From: Phymatolithon calcareum
Lineage: Eukaryota; Rhodophyta; Florideophyceae; Hapalidiales
Length of the DNA: 64,000 nucleotides
NCBI GenBank assembly: GCA_977006965.1
Contig: OZ345362.1
Location: forward strand, 992,001 to 1,056,000
Reading direction: 5' to 3'
Part shown: positions 10,446 through 21,310 of the stretch, in pieces
How the letters are laid out: the number at the start of each line of letters is the position of its first letter
Numbering within the stretch: position 1 is the stretch's first letter
Notes under the pieces: generated by a model
Database searches by the model: none
Told to the model about the DNA's origin: nothing
The model's input: the letters and a program-made list of their open reading frames with translations, nothing else
Made by a program: the position numbers and the translations under genes

Positions 10446-11028
10446 GCAAACCAATCTTCGCAAGCACTTCGATCGAAATTTCTGGAAATGGAAGGAGACC
10501 GCCTAGAATCGAAGCGGAAAAGAAAGATACCATACGACAAAACAAGAGAATTGCCAGCAATCCTCAAGTTCCCCAAGGTGAATCACAGACAACTCACGCT
10601 GCAGTATGCCTGTGGCAGATTCCCACAGGTGTCAACAACAAGTATGACTGAAGAATTCGGCACCAGAGCCAGAGAGCATATGGAGACCCTTGAACGTACG
10701 CTAGCAGGGTACGAACTCGAAGGAGAAAAACGACTGGAAACAGAAAAGGCGCTAGATGAGCTCTTACTATTTAGCAAGACACTCATAGAACGCATGGAGA
10801 ACGAAGAAGGCCTGTATTAATCCGCAGAATGCAAGGCAAAAAGTGGTCGAGTCCAAGCACCAACAATCCCGTAGAGGACTGAGATAGGACTACTTTGAGT
10901 CCTGAGTTTTCCCGTCTGCGATTCTAGTGGACGTTTTGTGAGCTACACAAAGGTAGGTAGCACCAGAGGAAGCCTTGCCCATATCTTCGGAAGTCTGTGG
11001 GGCTTTTAAATAAACTTGAAAGGAAAAA
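10446..11028 (+). mobile_element. 5'-truncated LINE, family B, with exact TSD
   Basis: It carries the last 110 codons of family B ORF2 (10488-10820) and the complete 3' UTR. It is flanked by the perfect 15-bp repeat AGTACCCGGCACTAA at 10431-10445 and 11029-11043. Over the shared part it is nearly identical to 9000-9546, so both are young. Confidence 0.9.
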
Positions 11029-11043
11029 AGTACCCGGCACTAA

Positions 11044-12044
11044 AATTTTTGAGGATCACATTTTGAGACGTACTGTGCTGCGAAGGCTTCTTTCGACAGT
11101 AGAGCGCTCTGGACGGGTATTCTCGTAAGACCTCGTTAGTAGCCAGCAAACCTTTAGGATCTTAAGCGTTCTCGCGGTTCAATCATTCCAGGGCATGACA
11201 AATATCTGCGTATATGATTCGCAGAGAATTGGGAGCACGCTGCCTGGGTCTACGGGATCTTCATTGTGACTCGATTGCCTCTGAGCTACCCGAGTGAAGG
11301 GTGAAACGAGCTGTTCAAGCAGTGAACACTCTCAGTGCTCTTACAGTCGAAAATGACCAAGCCATTTTGCCACTGCCACTTTCACACAGATACGTTTGAC
11401 GTACTTTTAAAAAAGTACGTCAAATATGTCTGTATGAAATCACATATCCCGTTTGCCTCTTACCGGAGCCAGCTATTTTTTAACCCTCTCGAACTACACA
11501 TCCATTACTGGACAAATCTGGACCGATTTGGATATTCTATTTTTTGAATATATTCTGTAGATTATTTTGTTAAAATGATTGAAGTATAGTCCATATCGGC
11601 TGTTCGAAAGTCACCTTTCGAAGTATTCATTTCGCTTAGCGAGCTCAAAGACAGTTCTAATTAATTTTACAGTATCATTAGGGTCCTAGGAATGATTTTC
11701 GACCAGTTCTGCATAGCACGAGTAAAGTTTGATTGCCTTATACATGTAGACAATGGCGAAATTGAGCAAGAATCTGTTCAAAACCTCTGGCCTTCGAACA
11801 ACTGAAACAAAATACGTTTTGACACTCTCCAGTTCTCCGATTGCTCCTTGAAAGCAAGCGATGATCCAAGATGGATACTTCTGAACAAGCCAAAGGTTGA
11901 AGACGTCGGCGGATTGCCCGTGTGACCTTATTGTGCATATCTTGGCTGTAGGAGAAGAACACGCTAAGCATGCTTCTATGATTCGGTGTTAGGGGAAGCT
12001 AATATAGCCTCCATGTCGCAGTAAAGACTAGGGATCCAAATTCC
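11044..12044. other. No gene recognised
   Basis: AT-rich sequence with short frames only. AGTACGTCAAATATGTC near 11412 and GACGTACTTTTAAAAAAGTACGTC (about 11398-11421) form a small perfect palindrome. Confidence 0.35.
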
Positions 12045-12060
12045 TAATGGGAGTATCCAG

Positions 12061-12737
12061 GCGGAAATTGTAAGTTTTTATTTTAGAAGCCCTCACCGCA
12101 GTAGTTCCGACACCAGAGCAGCTTCCCATTTGCTATGCTTCCTTTCCGATAAAGTTTCCTCATACAATCATCTCCTCGGTCATTATAATCTCTAACTCCA
12201 ATAATCTCGAAAACGAAGAATGCTGTCATCAGATCCCGAAACAATGACATTGTTCATTGCCTGCATCGTTTCCTCCTCAGCTGTTGCGGTTAGTCTAGGT
12301 CTCGTGAGGTTTTGTTGCAGTGTGTCCAGGCTCTTCGCCGCCAGCTCCCCAAAGTTCTCTACGTAGGACGTGGGTGTGCGTGGGGGAAAGCGTCCGAAGA
12401 ACCAATTCACGCCCAGCTGTCGATGTTTTCGCGATTTCAGTAGCATAACCGGGTTTGCGGGCTCTGTTACGTCCACGGGGATTCTTCGTTTTAGGCCTTC
12501 CTCTTCTTGTTCCCATGCTTGAGAGAGGCGATTTCTCTCCTCCTTAGGGGTGACCATTCCGCGTTCAGGTCTATCAGCCTGTTCAGCTAAGAGGTCGTGC
12601 TGTGTCCGGTACATAATATCTCTCTCTGCGTACCGCAGGTCTTCGGCTTTGCCTTCATAATCAGGCTTTTCCTCGATTTCTTGTTTCGCTTTCATCAGGC
12701 GAAGGGCGAAGTGTTCCCCTAATTGCGCCCTTCTTAT
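12061..12737 (-). mobile_element. 5'-truncated LINE, family D, with exact 16-bp TSD
   Basis: The minus strand encodes the ORF2 C-terminus (12192-12695, 167 codons) with the family signature KRRIPVDVTEPANPVMLL ... HRQLGVNWFFGRFPP. A 3' UTR and an A-rich tail (TTTTTATTTT on the plus strand at 12075) follow. TAATGGGAGTATCCAG is repeated exactly at 12045-12060 and 12738-12753. This is the only family D copy in the window. Confidence 0.9.
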
Positions 12738-12993
12738 TAATGGGAGTATCCAGAAGGGCCCCCAATAAGCAGAAAAGAGTACGTAATGTTGCGTTTTTGG
12801 ACTGGAAACGAAGATTTTAGTCTACGAACAACTTCCCGTAACTTTTTGTTTCTACCGTGTTGAGGAAAAGGAAAACTAAGTACATATATTAAGGTGCAGA
12901 ATACTTCCACGATGAAATAAGACCCGACCTGTAAGCCCTCTACATCATCTAAACGAATAGGCATAATTGGACACGAAAATCACCACTTTATGG

Positions 12994-13387
12994 GTATGTA
13001 AACTGCTTTCTCCCCGCTCATGGGGCTCGCAAGGCAGTGCTTTATTGCTGAATTATCTTCTACTTAAGATTACGGTGGGGGGCTATTTCTGCTAGGTAAT
13101 TAGGAAAGCACTCCTTCTTCTCTGCCTGCCTCTCGAAATACAATTCGATTTGATCAGGAGCAAACACGACGGTTCCACGATCCGCGAGTCCACGTGGACG
13201 GCCAGAACTCACGGGTTTGCTGGTAGCTTTCCGCGCAGTCCACCAAATCACCTCAATCCTTCCCACCAGGGGAAAATGCCACAGAGAAGGACGAGAAATG
13301 ATCCACAAAGTATTGCGATCTGTGGGAGACTCGCAATAAAAAAATATTTTACTGTGTCTCAATAAACCTCAATTTTTACAGTACGAG
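12994..13387 (+). repeat. Dispersed repeat, copy 1 (partner at 58253-59287)
   Basis: The left end (12994-13075, GTATGTAAACTGCTTTCTC...GGGCTCGCAAGGCAGTGCTTTA) matches 58253-58327. The right end (13342-13387, ATATTTTACTGTGTCTCAATAAACCTCAATTTTTACAG) matches 59238-59287. The middles differ, and the 58-59 kb copy has a LINE near its right end. This looks like one element with internally divergent copies. I see no inverted or direct terminal repeat. Confidence 0.55.
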
Positions 13388-13954
13388 AGTCCTGAATTTT
13401 TTAAAGAATAAAATTCAGTACTCGGATCTTTCTGCCCCCGCCCAAGTGCTCTTGAATTGACGGTCGGTGTGGCCAATTGAACCAAGATCGCCGCAACAGT
13501 GTGGAGACTCAACTAGAAAGTATCAATTCAGATGACTTTGAGTTGAGTACTTGTGGTGGGCAATCGAGGCTGCACATTCCAGACCACTCACTTAAAGTTT
13601 GCAATAGCAAGCTGTATAAAAATGTTGAGAAATGCAGAATATGGACAAGAAAGAAGTATGCGCTTTTGTTCTTCGTACTGCACTATTCCTCAGTCCACCG
13701 CATTACTTGCAGTCGATCTGTGTGTGTTTACTAGCTGACAGAATAGAAAATACGGGATTAAACGAATGGCATTTTTCTGATATATTTCAGAACAAAATTT
13801 CACACACAATGTACAATTCCTTGTTCCAAGAAAGAAGGCTGTCAATATAACCAAGTGTCCGTACATGGTAGTACTCAGCTCCAATTTCCCACTTTTTCTG
13901 AATATTCATTAGCGCGACATTTCACTGTCGCTATATTTTCGGTCAAAATTCCTT
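13388..13954. other. No gene recognised
   Basis: Only short frames, the longest about 85 codons, without motifs. Confidence 0.3.
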
Positions 13955-14470
13955 ACAATGGAAGGAGATCGTCTTGAATTGAAGAGGAACAGGAGAATCC
14001 TGTACGACAAGATACACGATATACGAGCAATCCTCAAACTCCCTGAGGTGAAGCACAGGCAATTAGCGCTTTAATACATCTTTGGAAGATTTCCGCAGGC
14101 GTCTACGAGAAGCACGGCGGAAAATTCGGAAACAGTGTTCGACAGTATACGACAACCCTGGAAAACGAGCTTTTGCTTTTCAGCAAGGCCATCATCTAGT
14201 GCATGGAAAACGAAGAAGGTCGCTTTGAAATCAATACAAGAGAAGTCCAGTAGATATCCCTCAAGACGCAACGCTTAACAGCGGGGACGCCAGTAGCGAA
14301 CACCACAAGACCACCACAAAAAACGTAGGACGGTCTCGGATCTAAACTTTCCCCACCTCCTATTACAGGCGGCAGGTTTCAGCAGACTACATGCTGGAAG
14401 GTAGCAACTGAGGAAGCTTTGACCGTATATTCGGAAGAGCGCGGCTTAGTTACTTCAATTGAAAAAACTA
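13955..14470 (+). mobile_element. Decayed LINE, family B
   Basis: ATGGAAGGAGATCGTCTTGAATTGAAGAGG corresponds to the MEGDRLE-KR start of the family B C-terminal block. RRILYDK, AILKLPEVKHRQLAL and GRFPQ can still be read with stops and indels. The tail 'CGTATATTCGGAAGAGCGCGGCTTAGTTA' is a mutated version of the family 3' UTR. It is older than the 8.9 and 10.4 kb copies. Confidence 0.75.
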
Positions 14471-14656
14471 TAGGTATCATTCCCGGGCAACAGAAACAGC
14501 TTGCAAATGGTTTTCTCCATTTTCCTGTATAACTAACATTACGCTTGCGCTTCTATTTTGTCCAGCTTCTATGCTCGGAGCTTTCAAAGTTCTGTACAGC
14601 ATCCTAGAGAGTCCATTCGCAGAAAATTCAGACGGTGAAATAGGAAGTGCATTAGT

Positions 14657-15928
14657 TCATCGCCGAAGATATAGACCAACCGTCATAGCAAGAAGCGTGA
14701 ACAGCAAAGACGCAACCAGTCCAACCAGAGCCATAAGGCTAACTTGAGTAACTGCCGAAAGCCCAACGTTCTCATACACAAGCCCGTTGTAAACTCTGTA
14801 CAAAACAGATTGTGCAAATATGTTGGAAACAAGGTCAATAATATTAATCGTAGTGGAACCATCTAGCTCCCTGAGCGCCTTGGAGACGGATATGCTTCCA
14901 AACGAACCACCAATAAGTGTGGCTTCAGGAGTATTAAACCAGAGACGGATAGAAAACTTTGAACCGTGTATCGTCTGCGGAACAATTCCAGATTCAACGC
15001 GCATCAAAGTCCTGTTCTGCACTTTGTTCCACCGAACGCACTGCGACCAAGACAATGCTTGCTTCAAACGAATACACTCCCATTCATAATATTTGCTTCT
15101 TAATCCAAACATGACCTTTCCTGCTAGAAACTGCGGCAAAATACTGGTCCGGCCGAGGTTGCTGACAGTGACCTCTTGAAGATAAGAACCGTTCTTAATT
15201 CGTGCTAAGCACAATGAGCCCGCTACTCCACAATTTGTTAACTCCATGGCAAGAGTTTCCGGCTTGAAATTGTCTCCATCAAGCAGTACATCTCATCCTG
15301 TTTAAGCTTATACATGGCGCGCGTCTTTTTTCCGTCCGTCGTAAAATCGTCCAAGTTTTGTATCTCATTCTGCAAGTTGACGGCCACTTGAAAAAACTTG
15401 TAGCCATTCCTCGTTGGCCTTCGACAAGTAGTAAACAGCTCGGGGTTTCTCTCAAGGGTGTAAATCCCATCCTTAAGCCACTCCTCGTTCGTACCTCGTT
15501 GCTCTTCGCGCAACTGTGACAGCCTTGGTACTTCCATCAGTGCCAAGGTTAGCGATGAAAACTCAAGCAAGAAAGAGAAGGCGGAATGCATAGAGGATCA
15601 GATGCCTTCGACTGGTGGTTAGTATTCCTTCCCCGAGCACCGGGAGCTTGGATTCAGAGATGATCTTTTTTTGGCCATGCACAACATCTGTTACTGCAAA
15701 AAACTGACTCAGGAATGTCGTCACGCGTTCCAGGACCAACTCCAGTGCGAAAAAGTAGATCGCAGATATAACGCCACTGGGAACGTTGAGCACTAGTGAA
15801 AAAGCCATCGGTGGGAAGAAGTGGATATCCCTTGCCGGCACGATGAAAGACGGTAAGCACAGAGAAGGTCTTCGCAGTCCAAAACATCTTTGCAAATATA
15901 CACGATAACTCTCATTTGCATACATCAA
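14657..15928 (-). pseudogene. Membrane-protein gene split over three overlapping frames (frameshifted or spliced)
   Basis: Three minus-strand frames follow one another: 15928-15563, 15591-15238 and 15247-14657. The first has a long hydrophobic segment (VLNVPSGVISAIYFFALELVL). The last ends in a clear membrane helix (VSLMALVGLVASLLFTLLAM) followed by YLRR and a stop. Between the second and third frames a one-base shift at about 15298 would join ...YKLKQDE to DVLLDGDNFKPETLAMEL. Upstream, GAATACTAACCACCAG on the minus strand near 15614-15629 looks like a TACTAAC branch site plus 3' splice site, so an intron may explain the first break. I recognise no family. Topology as a C-terminally anchored membrane protein is inference. 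Confidence 0.4.
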
Positions 15929-17207
15929 ATATCATGCAGTGGTTGATCATAGGGGAGTCGTATGCCTTTGAAATGTTTCATTCATTGAAAGTCGACATGT
16001 GCGATATTCAGAACCAAAACTGGACCAATGGGGTCATACGAAAGACGGTCTGAAGAAGGGTTTGACCGGACCGAACGGACCACAAACGAAAAAAGACAAG
16101 TTTCCGGCGCGGGCGCGGGCGCCCGCGCCGGCGCAAGTGGCCGCAGCGATAAAGCTGCACAAAGCGCTCCTTCCGACGGTAATCCCGCCGGAAATGGCGG
16201 ACGCGATCGTGAACGCGCACTCCAGGGACTTGGCGAATCGAGAACTTGCCACACTTGAAATGCCAGACCCAAGCCCGCCGTTGCAAGATTTCGAGAAAAT
16301 CTTGCGAATTTAAGCGGATTTGATACAGGCCGGCTATCATACCGGTCCGGCCCGTTCACCTGTGCGTCACAGATAGGAACCAAGAGCTCAGTCAGGAATT
16401 TTTCCCCGCTACAGTGCAGGGTTTTTTTGAACTTGCAAGAGCTGTGATCCGGCCTCCCCATGGGAGAAGACTATCACCTTCTGGTAGTATGGTAGTACAT
16501 GGATTCCGCCCTGAGTGGTGTGCCGCAACGCTCAAGGAAGCTGGGAGAGAAGACAGAAGAAGATGAAAGAAGGCAGCGAGATGACTAGCTACCGTGAGCG
16601 TCCTAAATGGTTTCCAACCCCGGGGCATCCCTTTGAAGGACGGCGACTGAAGATTGGCTATGTAGCGATATAGATGTTAAGCTTCCCCAAGGTCTGCACA
16701 TTGTGCAGCTTGGGCAGCTGTTGTGACATCAAGTACCACTCGTATCTGTTAAGTCTACTGGAGCCGTAAGGATGTGGAGTTGTTTACCAGCTCTGATAAA
16801 TCCCGCAATAAAAGAAAGAAAGAAAGACGGTCTTACTGATGAGATACAGAAACTTTACAGAACAGCGATATGGGCTCTGACGTTATGTGACATGAGACTT
16901 TCAAACAAGGGTGAAATACTTCCAGTCCAGGTCGCGCTCGACGCACTCATAGAAAATTCAAAACTGCCTGGCTGAAAAGTTGCTCTTATTAATTGGCATG
17001 CCTATATAAAATATGAAGAGTTTCTCATTTTCCCTGGTGCCGGCATGCCACGGCCACCTATCCTAGAAGTGCATGAAGTCCAGGGGACAAAATTGTGGAT
17101 CGAAAACATTTGGGCGCTCTTTTGATGACTCTGTAGTACCGGAGATTCAAATGTAGAATTACAAACATCGCATGGCTCTGAAGGTATGTAGCTTAGTTTA
17201 TCACACA
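15929..17207. other. Unassigned stretch with a GC palindrome and a (GAAA)n LINE-like tail
   Basis: GGCGCGGGCGCCCGCGCC (about 16113-16130) is an 18-bp palindrome inside GC-rich DNA. GGACCGAACGGACC near 16068 recurs near 21757 at the start of the family E LINE, so this may be a 5' LINE remnant. CGCAATAAAAGAAAGAAAGAAAG near 16804 resembles the (GAAA)n ends of the family F LINEs at 49130 and 59218. No host gene is recognised. Confidence 0.35.
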
Positions 17208-17220
17208 GTTACGTTCTGTG

Positions 17221-17746
17221 CATTCCGGACAAAGGAAGGAGAGAGCCTTGAATCAAAGAGAAAGAGGAAAATTCCGTACGACAAGACAAGAGAACTCCCT
17301 GCAATACTCAAATTTCCGCAACTGAAACACAGGCATCTGGCGGTTCAGTACGCCTTTGGAAGATTTCCCCAAGTGTCTACCACACTGATGGCAGATAGAT
17401 TCGGAAACAAAGTCAGACAGCACATGGAGACCCTGGATCGCAATTTGTCAGCCTATGAACTCAAGGAAGACGGCAGAGCGGCAACTGAGAAGGCATTAGA
17501 TGACCTTTTTCTCTTCAGCAAAAGCATCATCGAGAGTATGCAACATGAAGAAGACCTGTACTTAAAGAAGAAGCGACGCCTCGAAACTGCTACGAAGAGC
17601 AATCAAAACAACCGAACACATGCTAGGGTCTCAGATAGAATGCCAGACATAAGAGTAGAGCCGCCCTAGCGAGGGCAGCACCTGAGGAAGCCCTGCCCGT
17701 ATATTCGTATGACTGCGGGGCTTTATAAAAAAATTGCAATAAAAAA
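17221..17746 (+). mobile_element. 5'-truncated LINE, family B variant, with 13-bp TSD
   Basis: It encodes KRKRKIPYDKTRELPAIL ... HRHLAVQYAFGRFPQVSTT and a C-terminus extended by about 40 codons (ending RVEPP, stop at 17667-17669) relative to the other family B copies. The 3' UTR reads CGTATATTCGTATGACTGCGGGGCTTTATAAAAAA. GTTACGTTCTGTG is repeated exactly at 17208-17220 and 17747-17759. The tail at 42642-42790 belongs to the same variant. Confidence 0.88.
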
Positions 17747-17825
17747 GTTACGTTCTGTGATGGTGAAGATATGACAAAAGCGAGGGTCAATATGACACGA
17801 AGGCGGGTCAAATACCAAGCAGTTA

Positions 17826-17931
17826 TTAGCGGTCGGTGATATATCTTTCCCTTGGGATATGGATATATTATATCCATCCCAAGGGACATGGATATAATAT
17901 ATCCATATCTCAAGGAACATGGATATAACTG
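17826..17931. repeat. Clustered AT-rich inverted repeats
   Basis: CCCTTGGGAT..GGATATA pairs with TTATATCCATCCCAAGGG with a 2-nt bulge. It is followed by ATGGATATA-A-TATATCCAT. The motif CCCTTGG..GATATCC returns in the hairpin at 18720-18829, about 0.9 kb away. Confidence 0.7.
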
Positions 17932-18182
17932 TGAGTAGCAATAGGGAACTCAAGGTAGGGAACTCAAGGTAATAGATGTTGACTTGAGGGTGATCAGTTT
18001 TTGGGAAGAGTTAAGCTTAAAGCATCGCTGGGGAAACTCAAGGTCAGGGATTCAGATTGGCTAATATTAGTTATACTAAAGCTGAGGGTGAACCTGCACT
18101 TGAAAACAGTTTTTCTTTAACATGTTTAAGTGTATCTACAAGCTACATTACGTTATTCTACTCACCATTGTGAATGTGGATT

Positions 18183-18440
18183 TTAATATTTGTCTAATGA
18201 TACTACTCGTGAAGTCCAAGGAGCTCGAAACTCGCACCAGCGTTCTTCAGTATCAAGCATAAGCGATTTCAAATGCGTCTCCGATAAGAAATGATCATCA
18301 ATATAACTTCCGTTCATAACAAAGCGTGCAAACGCTCGTATAGCGATTTGATTGGCACGCTTTGTGCTTTCAGGTACACGAACGCCAAGGTACTTCAATG
18401 ATTCATGAGAAAAGGAGGGGTCTTCCGCATTCCCAGGTGC
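18183..18440 (-). other. Short frame with weak resemblance to a tyrosine-recombinase/Crypton core-binding region
   Basis: A minus-strand frame of about 85-100 codons has no in-frame ATG at its start. It reads KYLGVRVPESTKRANQIAIR then AFARFVMNGSYIDDHFLSE. The pattern 'sTkrat..a.r.F..f' recalls N-terminal core-binding regions of Crypton and related tyrosine recombinases. No catalytic R..H.R..Y part is present. It lies between the two inverted-repeat clusters. The resemblance is weak and may be chance. Confidence 0.2.
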
Positions 18441-18546
18441 GCGCTACATTCCGGCTCTTCCTCTTCATCCATCCAGCCATTTCCAAAACACAAACACGGT
18501 ATATTAATCTTGGACCGTCGTTTGCTGTGCGCCTCTACAAAGCACT

Positions 18547-18716
18547 ATGTTTCCTTTTATAGTAGCTACTGCTACCAAATCAGGTTATACACCGTGTGAT
18601 AAGAATGTAATCACCTGGTGTAGTGTTGGTTTGTTTCTTTTATAGTAAAAACTGCCACCAAATCTCGTTACACACCGTGTGATAAGCATGTAATCACCTG
18701 GTGTAATGTCGGTTTG
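18547..18716 (+). repeat. Two tandem units of about 84 bp
   Basis: Both units read TTTCTTTTATAGTA...ACTGCYACCAAATC..GTTAYACACCGTGTGATAAG-ATGTAATCACCTGGTGTA-TGT-GGTTTG. Within each unit ACACCGTGTGAT and ATCACCTGGTGT form an imperfect inverted repeat. Confidence 0.75.
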
Positions 18717-18719
18717 GGT

Positions 18720-18829
18720 CTCAGATATAGCAATATCTAGTCCCTTGGATTTGATATCCGTCCCTCGGGGCCTTCGGCCCTCTCGGGCCGGATATCAACC
18801 CCTTGGGACTAAATAGTGCGATATCTGAG
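18720..18829. repeat. 110-nt long hairpin
   Basis: Nested complementary arms: CTCAGATAT/ATATCTGAG, TAGTCCC/GGGACTA, TTGATATCCG/CGGATATCAA, and a central GGGCC-TTCG-GGCCC stem-loop. Transcribed, it would fold into one long rod. No coding frame crosses it. It may be a foldback-type element end or a small-RNA precursor, and there is no direct evidence for either. Confidence 0.75.
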
Positions 18830-19258
18830 CCCCGCATCTCCACTAACCAGGTGATAACGTAAACAAATCTGCTTTGCTCCATTTGGTGCGACTGTATCAG
18901 TGTACAGAAATCCGTATTTCAATAGAGTTTCCTCTGAAGGGAATCTTTTTCATTCGAGAGCTCTGAGGCATGTTAGTAGCCCACTGTTCCGCGAAAATCT
19001 ATCGACAAGGAAAAGAAATTCGCGAACGTTCCGGCCTCAAGGATTCTTTCACAGAAACGCTTTTTGAGCTTCTTTGGAAAAGATGTCGATTGATGAAGGA
19101 GTGGAAAATAGAATCGGACAGTCCAAAAGATCTCTTGGGGAAGAGTTGGATAAAGCAGAAGAAAGATACCCAATGAGAATCCACGCCACGTTGACAACTA
19201 AGATGCACGGAGCGCTCAGGATAAAAAAAGCAATCACTAGGAATGAGCATCACGTAAA
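18830..19258. other. No gene recognised
   Basis: Short frames on both strands (60-100 codons) without motifs. This is the flank of TIR transposon copy 2. Confidence 0.3.
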
Positions 19259-19681
19259 TTCTAGTGTCTATCTGACGAACACCCTCAATTGAGGGAATTT
19301 CCCTCAATTGATGGTGGATTTAAAAGCTCGAAAAAGTTTGTAAAAAGACTGCGAAACAGATTTTGAGCGCCAGATGCGGAAAGGCAACCTTTTGTTCTTG
19401 GTGAGTAGGGAGTACTCCTTTTACTACCTTAAACCGCGCTGTTCGCCGGTAGGAACGAAAATCTGCTGGTCACTCAGAAAAAACACATCTGCCATGCCTC
19501 GAGAAAAAGACCCGCGCCGAGTGGTTGGTGCAGCCGTACTCACCAAAGCAATATCAGTGACAAGTCCCGCACAGTGCTGGCGACCATACGGAGCATTTTC
19601 CAAGTCAAAAAAGGTGAACGACACGGTTCAAGAGGTGAACGTTGGTGAAATCAAGGGTCGCTCGAGCACGTCACTTCGCGT

Positions 19682-19791
19682 TAGGGACCAGGCGATATAC
19701 TAGAATGAACAAGTTACGAAAAGCTGCTCCCGTACAGTCTTAGGAGTGTTAATGAGGGCTTTCAAATAAAAAACTAAACAGTTGCAAAAAA
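19682..19791 (+). mobile_element. 3'-tail-only LINE insertion, family G
   Basis: 110 bp of 3' UTR (TAGGGACCAGGCGATATAC ... GAGGGCTTTCAAATAAA...GTTGCAAAAAA), preceded by ACGTCACTTCGCGT (19668-19681) and followed by ACGTCACTTCGC (19792-19803). It is about 90% identical to the tail of the adjoining copy. Confidence 0.85.
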
Positions 19792-19803
19792 ACGTCACTT
19801 CGC

Positions 19804-20291
19804 ATCCCCTTCAAACATATACAGGAAAGGAAATCTCCAGGCCAACTCCGACTAATACTCTTTGCAAAAGAAGGCACGAGGCTCGAAGCAAGAGGAAAAT
19901 ACCGTACGACAAACCGGATGAGATCCCGGCCATGCTCAGGTTTGCCAAGCTGAGACAAGGACCGCTGGCCATAAAATGCGCAAGCGGAAGGTTCCCTCAA
20001 GAGAGCACGACGCTAATATCGAATACATTCGGAACGGCAGCAGAGCGCCACCTGGAGACCCATGCGTATGGACCTAGCAAAGTACTCCGGAGAAATGTTA
20101 AGAACGGAAAAGGCATTAGACTCCATACTACTCTACAGTGTCACCAGAATTGACAATATGGAGAACGACGAGTCCCTCTATTAGGGACCAGGCCATATAA
20201 TAGATTGAAAAAGTTACGAAAAGCTGCTCCCTTACAGTCTTAGGAGTGTCAATGAGGGCTTTCAAATAAACAACTAAAGAGTTGCAAAAAA
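19804..20291 (+). mobile_element. 5'-truncated LINE, family G, at the same target site
   Basis: It encodes the C-terminal block SKRKIPYDKPDEIPAML ... KCASGRFPQESTT and has the same 3' UTR as the preceding 110-bp copy. It is followed by the TSD ACGTCACTTCGCGT (20292-20305), then the transposon sequence resumes (GAAATGGGTCC). Confidence 0.85.
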
Positions 20292-21310
20292 ACGTCACTT
20301 CGCGTGAAATGGGTCCTTGTTCAGAAACCAATTGAAAAGACTAAGATTAAGATTATCAAGATTGTTAACGTCAATGCAGGGATGGCTGAAGAAGGCGCTC
20401 GTTCCTCTTGAATGGTTGTATCGAGTTCAAGCAGGCAAAATTCTGTACCTCGATCGCCGGCTTACAGTACTCGCTGTCGAATATCTTCTTCGCCAAACGC
20501 CGAGTTTTGCGTTCAGTATCAACCACACTTTTGACAGAAGGCAGCACAAACCTAACATACAGTCAACAGGATCTCTGAATGCCGCTCTTGCGGGTTCCCT
20601 CGCCTACACGCCGAATGGTTCTTGGGACCAACAATCGCAAGAGGAGCTTCATGTCATTGCGTCAGACAGTGAGCAGAGTAGTTTTGTTCACAGAGTGCCA
20701 TGGTTCGAGCGCCAAGTTCTATGTACAATTGAGGGAAGGAGTCCCCGTCAATTCTGGAATGTTCGCACTATAAATAGAGATGTTACATCCGAGAACGATG
20801 GCCTCGGTTCCACACACCGTACCATTCCTTCATGACGATGTTTCTCCGAGTGCACCTTCGAACAATTGTTGCTTTGGCATCCGCTAAGCTGAAACGAATA
20901 GGAAGAACTGAGGCTGATTTTCGGAATACTCGTCCTCATGAGTTGGGCGCGAAAAGATTTATGGAAGCTTACCATGGGGAACAAGAATATCCTCGCTCCT
21001 TCATTTTCAAACGGTGGGATGACCAGAGCCAGGTACTCCGAGTACCTCCGGTGCGTCACATTCATCGTGCAACCAAGCGAGCAAGGCACTTTGCCGTCCG
21101 TACAGTACCGATGGGCGCTCGTTCACGATTTTATCGATGCTATTAATGATCACAAAAAACCCACTGTGTCTCTGTTAGACCTGGTTTTGCTTCCTTCAGT
21201 ACATCGCCATCCACCGTAAACCGGAGAAATGTTGCGAGTTACAGAATGCAGACTAAGGAAGACGTGAGATAGTGCTGCATCTTGATCTGGAGACTACGAG
21301 AGAGGGCGAA

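Noticed and set aside
16116-16130. GC-rich palindrome encoding RARAPAPA in a 104-codon frame
   Set aside because: The frame has no ATG at its start and no domain; the GC run looks like simple sequence.
18720-18829. Rho-independent terminator or CRISPR repeat
   Set aside because: The organism is eukaryotic, there is no T-run after the stem, and no regularly spaced repeats.
19424-19624. Minus-strand protein conserved between the two TIR transposon copies (TDAALVST...)
   Set aside because: The plus-strand frame over the same bases is conserved at least as well (NEN-LVTQK...VKKG) and fits the element's orientation better.
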